From positions 236,487 to 242,757 of the forward strand of contig NZ_ML142853.1 of NCBI RefSeq assembly GCF_004138495.1: a stretch of 6,271 nt of DNA, in the 5' to 3' direction. The notes below the pieces were generated by a model. The model was not told where the DNA came from. It saw only the letters and a list, made by a program, of their open reading frames with translations, and made no database searches. Of this stretch, positions 5,211 through 6,271 are shown in pieces; within the stretch, counting starts at the first letter, position 1; the number at the start of each line of letters is the position of its first letter. Source of the DNA: Phytoactinopolyspora endophytica (GTDB lineage: Bacteria; Actinomycetota; Actinomycetes; Jiangellales; Jiangellaceae). The position numbers and the translations under genes were made by a program.

Positions 5211-5294
5211 CTAGACCCTGGCGGTGATCAGCGGAAGGTAGACCTGGTCCACGATTTCCTCGATCGCCTCGTCGGTGATGGTCTGGTGGACGGG
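5211..5294 (-). pseudogene. C-terminal remnant, possibly TetR-type regulator
   Basis: Directly after the ASCH gene's TAG, in the same frame, 27 sense codons encode PVHQTITDEAIEEIVDQVYL then PLITARV and a TAG stop. The amphipathic ITDEAIEEIVDQVYLPL ending resembles the last helix and tail of TetR/AcrR regulators, and codon third positions are mostly G/C. It has no start and no upstream part of a regulator in any frame, because the ASCH gene occupies that space. The likeliest reading is the 3' remnant of a deleted gene that kept its terminator at 5148-5179. A read-through tail of the ASCH protein is less likely. The TetR assignment rests on pattern only. Confidence 0.35.
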
Positions 5295-5885
5295 CTAGGG
5301 CGTCCGGTGTGCAACGGCCAGGTAGGCGCGGCCGCGCGGCGAGAGCCGGTAGCCGACCTCGAGGCTCTCGGTCAGGCCGAGGTTCTTCAGCTTGCGCACG
5401 TCGAGCTTGAACGGAGCACGCTCCCGGCCGGCCATCTCGGCGAGGTCGCCGGCACGACGCTCCGGGTGCTCGGCGATGAGCTGGAGCGTGGCCCGCGTCC
5501 ACGGCCCGTGACTGGACGCCCGGTCCAGCCGGTCGAGCCGTCGGTCGATCTCCGCCACGTCGTCATGGCCGAGATCGGCGGCGGCCGCAAGCTCCGCACG
5601 AGGGTCCGGGGCCGTCGACAGCCGGAACTCGATCCGGTACGTGGAACGCCCGGCATCGCCGCGCAGGTCAGCCACAAGCTCGGCCGCACCCGGGTACCCG
5701 GCAGCGCGAGCGTCGTCGTCACCGATCCCAGCCGGATCGACGACATCGACCGCGACGACGTCCACGATGCCACCCGGCGTCCGATAGGGACGCCCGGCCA
5801 CTACCTGCGGCTTCTTCCAGCACCGGAACGTGACCGTGATCGAGCCGTCGGCGATGCCGGCCCAGAACCGTTTTTCGAACAGCAC
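5295..5885 (-). CDS. ASCH-domain protein with C-terminal winged helix
   Basis: A 196-residue cytoplasmic protein of a type common in actinobacteria. The N-terminal part (about residues 1-100: LFEKRFWAGIADGSITVTFR, then the KKPQVVAGRPYRT and VVAVDVV strands) fits an ASCH domain, a PUA-like fold thought to bind RNA. A linker with EIDRRLDRLDRASSHGPW leads to a winged-helix-like C-terminus (about 127-190) containing RAGDLAEMAG, FKLDVRKLKNLGLTESL and YRLSPRGRAYL. The combination suggests a nucleic-acid-binding regulator; the target is unknown. The frame stays open upstream to 6080, but GTG 5885 is chosen because the domain begins there, TATGCT lies 6 nt before it, and the longer form would overlap the divergent membrane gene with unlikely sequence. 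Its end at TAG 5297 is followed in frame by a remnant. Confidence 0.8.
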   Translation of the reverse strand: MLFEKRFWAGIADGSITVTFRCWKKPQVVAGRPYRTPGGIVDVVAVDVVDPAGIGDDDARAAGYPGAAELVADLRGDAGRSTYRIEFRLSTAPDPRAELAAAADLGHDDVAEIDRRLDRLDRASSHGPWTRATLQLIAEHPERRAGDLAEMAGRERAPFKLDVRKLKNLGLTESLEVGYRLSPRGRAYLAVAHRTP

Positions 5886-5891
5886 ACCCAG

Positions 5892-5897
5892 AGCATA
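5892..5897 (-). promoter_or_regulatory. -10 element of the ASCH gene (leaderless)
   Basis: TATGCT on the minus strand fits TANNNT and ends 6 nt before the GTG at 5885. The mRNA would start at the start codon, and no Shine-Dalgarno is present. The ATG inside TATGCT is out of frame with the domain. Confidence 0.5.
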
Positions 5898-6030
5898 GAG
5901 CCGCGATCTGACAGCCGGAGCCGATCCCCCGCGATGCGACCCCGCCGCAGACCACCGGCAATGAACCGCACGCTCGCCCGGGTTCCCGATCCGTCGCCAC
6001 CCCACGTTGGCCCACCAGAAAGGTGCACCG

Positions 6031-6271
6031 ATGGCACTGACAATTCTCCTTGCCTTCGTCGCTGGATTCTTCGCCGGCAACGGTCTCCCCTACTACGCGG
6101 AAGGAAGCACCGGCCGGAGACCGAACCCGTCCCCGTTCGGCGACGGCGCAGTCGTCAATGTCGTCACTGGTACGGCCTGCTTCGCCATCGCCCTCGTCGC
6201 CTGGAGCCTCGCCGACGTCGGTGCCTACCCGGAGCCCGGGTGGACGGCCGCGGTGCTCGGCGTGCTCGTCG
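6031..6271 (+). CDS. Small membrane protein, 3' end outside window
   Basis: The first 80 codons of a protein that runs off the window edge. ATG 6031 follows AAAGG (6019-6023) by 7 nt. A hydrophobic N-terminal segment (ALTILLAFVAGFFAG, residues 2-16) leads to NGLPYYAEGSTG, a loop with PNPSPFGDGAVVNVV, a second hydrophobic stretch (about 46-63, TGTACFAIALVAWSLADV) and the start of a third at 71-80. The FxxGNGxPYY...PxPFG...VVNVV pattern resembles small uncharacterised actinobacterial membrane proteins. No enzyme motif is visible, so I assign no function. It is divergent from the ASCH gene across about 145 bp that show no clear promoter for this side. Confidence 0.8.
   Translation, partial: MALTILLAFVAGFFAGNGLPYYAEGSTGRRPNPSPFGDGAVVNVVTGTACFAIALVAWSLADVGAYPEPGWTAAVLGVLV

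Noticed and set aside
5886..6080. N-terminal extension of the ASCH frame to 6080
   Set aside because: The added 65 residues do not look like the ASCH fold, overlap the divergent membrane gene on the other strand, and lie upstream of a well-placed -10/GTG pair.

Overview
The window is high-GC DNA with GTG/TTG starts, strong G/C bias at third codon positions and several start codons placed 6-7 nt after a TANNNT -10 element. This fits a mycolic-acid actinobacterium (order Mycobacteriales; Gordonia, Williamsia or Rhodococcus-like). The genus cannot be fixed from sequence alone.

Layout. (1) 83-1503, plus strand: a folate/dTMP operon of thymidylate synthase (thyA) and dihydrofolate reductase (dfrA). 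The 88-bp gap between them holds a 31-codon ORF that overlaps both neighbours through ATGA junctions, and a 52-bp nested palindrome. (2) 1562-2740, minus strand: a PrsW-family intramembrane metalloprotease, convergent with dfrA. (3) 2741-3039: a shared divergent regulatory region with two short dyads 31 bp apart and a candidate promoter for each side. (4) 3040-4251, plus strand: a stand-alone bacterial nitric oxide synthase oxygenase (nos) with an unusual Gly/Ser-rich C-terminal tail ending in a Cys-Pro/His-His motif. (5) 4252-4521: a large 76-bp inverted repeat, then a short stretch that looks coding but has no start. (6) 4522-5076, plus strand: a GNAT acetyltransferase, probably leaderless. 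(7) 5148-5179: a strong two-way hairpin terminator. (8) 5211-5885, minus strand: an ASCH-domain/winged-helix protein, followed in the same frame after its stop by a short remnant resembling a TetR-type C-terminus. (9) 6031 to the end, plus strand: the start of a small membrane protein cut by the window edge.

How they fit together. ThyA converts dUMP to dTMP and makes dihydrofolate; DHFR recycles it to tetrahydrofolate. Bacterial NOS needs a reduced pterin and can use tetrahydrofolate, so a folate-recycling operon close to nos is suggestive, although the intervening gene on the opposite strand argues against one simple operon. The PrsW protease and nos may be co-regulated from their shared upstream region. 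I found no clear defence system, CRISPR array, complete mobile element or RNA gene. The most notable parts are the thyA/dfrA junction, the nos promoter region and the nos C-terminal tail.
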